From Ruminococcus sp. (GTDB lineage: Bacteria > Bacillota > Clostridia > Oscillospirales > Ruminococcaceae), in the NCBI GenBank assembly GCA_015066705.1, contig SVNV01000015.1, positions 1 to 50,079 on the forward strand: a DNA stretch of 50,079 bases. The letters run 5' to 3'. A program made the translations under genes and the position numbers. How positions within the stretch are numbered: the stretch's first letter is position 1; each line of letters starts with the position of its first letter. The notes beneath the pieces were generated by a model. The model did not search any database. It saw nothing but the letters and a program-made list of their open reading frames with translations, and was not told the origin of the DNA. Below are positions 49,161-50,079 of the stretch, one piece after another.

Positions 49161-49868
49161 ATGTCACAGGGTTACATTAAATTTGAAGGCGTTACAAAAA
49201 GCTACGGCTCAGGAAACACAAAAATTGATGCACTTTCTGAAGTGAGCTTTGAAATTTCAGAGGGTGAATTCTGCGTGCTTCTGGGGTCTTCAGGTGCAGG
49301 AAAAACAACTCTCCTAAATATGCTTGGCGGAATGGACACTATCACCAGCGGAAAAATCGAGCTTGACGGACGGAATATTTCTTCACTTAAAGGCAAGGAA
49401 CTTATAAATTACCGTCGTCACGAGGTTGGATTTGTTTTTCAGTTTTATAATCTTATCCCTAACCTTACTGCACTTGAAAATGTGGAAATTGCCACTCAGC
49501 TTTGCAAAAATCCCCTTTCTCCGTCAGAAGCAATAGAAATGGTCGGACTTTCTGAGCGAGCAAACAACTTCCCCGCACAGCTTTCGGGTGGCGAACAGCA
49601 GAGAGTTGCAATCGCAAGAGCTCTTGCGAAAAATCCGAGACTGCTTCTTTGCGACGAGCCGACAGGTGCACTTGACTACGTTACAGGCAAAAATATTTTG
49701 AAGCTTCTCTATGATTTGAGCAGAGAACACAATATGACTGTTATCATAATAACCCACAATCAGGCTATCGCACCAATGGCTGACAGAATTATTAAAATAA
49801 AAAGCGGAAAAATTATTTCAAATGAAATAAATGAAAATATACTCCCTATTGAAAATATTGAATGGTAA
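49161..49868 (+). CDS. ABC transporter ATP-binding protein (LolD/MacB-type)
   Basis: A 235-residue ATPase. Walker [10 protein letters not shown] (about 43-51), Q-loop [18 protein letters not shown], signature [16 protein letters not shown] (about 137), Walker [13 protein letters not shown] and switch His in IIITHN. The [16 protein letters not shown] stretch is typical of the group that pairs with FtsX-like permeases for lipoprotein or peptide export. AAAGGAG precedes ATG. The expected permease gene is not next: the remaining 211 nt hold only repeats and hairpins, so the partner is beyond the window or elsewhere. Confidence 0.92.
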   Translation: MSQGYIKFEGVTKSYGSGNTKIDALSEVSFEISEGEFCVLLGSSGAGKTTLLNMLGGMDTITSGKIELDGRNISSLKGKELINYRRHEVGFVFQFYNLIPNLTALENVEIATQLCKNPLSPSEAIEMVGLSERANNFPAQLSGGEQQRVAIARALAKNPRLLLCDEPTGALDYVTGKNILKLLYDLSREHNMTVIIITHNQAIAPMADRIIKIKSGKIISNEINENILPIENIEW

Positions 49869-49876
49869 ATAATAAT

Positions 49877-49959
49877 CCCCACTTTAAGGTGAGTGGTCAC
49901 AGAGAAGTATTATACGGACTTATTGAGGAAAACCCTTTTGAAAAAGGGTTATTCCTCAA
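49877..49959. repeat. Partial terminator copy and long imperfect palindrome after the ABC gene
   Basis: CCCCACTTTAAGGT (49877-49890) repeats the first 14 nt of the terminator at 48000. Then TTGAGGAAAACCCTTTT (49923-49939) pairs with AAAAGGGTTATTCCTCAA (49942-49959), a 17-bp stem with one bulged base and a 2-nt loop. No coding sequence is seen. Confidence 0.7.
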
Positions 49960-49983
49960 ACTCCTTTCCTAAAACTTCAGTAT

Positions 49984-50026
49984 TTAAAATAACTATCCCC
50001 CGCACAGCGGGGGATAGTTATTTTAA
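49984..50026. repeat. Perfect 20-bp palindromic hairpin
   Basis: Arms TTAAAATAACTATCCCCCGC (49984-50003) and its exact complement (50007-50026) with the loop ACA. GC-rich apex and AT-rich base; it could terminate transcription in both directions. Confidence 0.85.
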
Positions 50027-50079
50027 TATTAAAGTCTTTGGAAGGGGGTTCGGGGGACAACCTTTCTTCAGAAAGGTTT
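50027..50079. repeat. Likely intergenic repeat, cut by the window edge
   Basis: A G-rich stretch (GTCTTTGGAAGGGGGTTCGG, 50034-50053) followed by the hairpin AACCTTTC TTCA GAAAGGTT (50059-50078). The form resembles dispersed intergenic repeats of Ruminococcus-group genomes as I remember them; only one copy is in this window, so dispersal is not shown. Confidence 0.4.

Noticed and set aside
1-50079. CRISPR arrays and tRNA genes
   Set aside because: No regularly spaced direct repeats and no tRNA-like cloverleaf with a T-loop motif were found on reading both strands by eye.

Overview
Organism. The window looks like chromosomal DNA of a low-GC, spore-forming member of the Clostridia, most likely the Ruminococcus/Oscillospiraceae group. 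This rests on the 16S rRNA 5' end at the left edge, strong sigma-A promoters and AGGAGG-type ribosome binding sites, genes such as DUF4364 and UPF0735/PheB, and dipicolinate synthase genes. The genus is an inference. Layout. (1) 1-540: 5' end of a 16S rRNA gene (minus strand) with its leader and two tandem promoters. (2) 655-6869, minus: aromatic amino acid genes. aroF is preceded by a 38-codon phenylalanine-rich leader peptide and an attenuator-type terminator; a second promoter drives LURP-aroB-(membrane protein)-aroA-aroC-DUF4364. (3) 6893-9933: an amidohydrolase (plus) and the KtrAB potassium uptake system (minus). (4) 10011-19430, minus: a complete arginine operon, argG-argH-argC-argJ-argB-argD-argF, with three non-arginine genes embedded, preceded by AT-rich ArgR-like boxes. 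(5) 19679-31996: single genes and short operons for a CofE-like ligase, an L,D-transpeptidase, a flavin reductase, an FkbM methyltransferase, PH and HAD proteins, a DUF2079 membrane protein, a PrsA-like foldase, a GDPD, and homoserine dehydrogenase with its ACT partner. (6) 32203-34763, plus: secG and rnr. (7) 34838-45134: the dipicolinate synthase locus dpaA-dpaB, in which dpaA is split. (8) 45347-49868, plus: a P-type Ca2+-ATPase, galE and an ABC ATPase, ending in long palindromes. Main result. dpaA (SpoVFA, spore dipicolinic acid synthesis) is interrupted by an 8,843-bp segment. Its first 256 codons lie at 34838-35605; the missing C-terminal 32 codons and stop lie in frame at 44449-44547, 2 nt before dpaB. 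The segment ends carry 17-bp inverted repeats (15/17 identical) that, in the excised circle, would flank a central CC exactly symmetrically, as in an attP site of a serine integrase. The segment encodes a 495-residue large serine recombinase. Precise excision at CC restores an uninterrupted 288-residue DpaA. This matches the architecture of sporulation-specific excised elements (skin in sigK; vfbin in the Bacillus dipicolinate synthase gene spoVFB). It carries unusual cargo: an LCP envelope protein, a HAD phosphatase and a LacI-regulated sugar ABC importer. Regulated excision during sporulation is an inference; the split gene and att-like ends are seen directly. Two other regulatory observations stand out: the Phe-rich leader attenuator of aroF, and an apparent ATT initiation codon for the recombinase. 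A Ca2+-ATPase gene directly after dpaB may connect to Ca-dipicolinate loading of spores.
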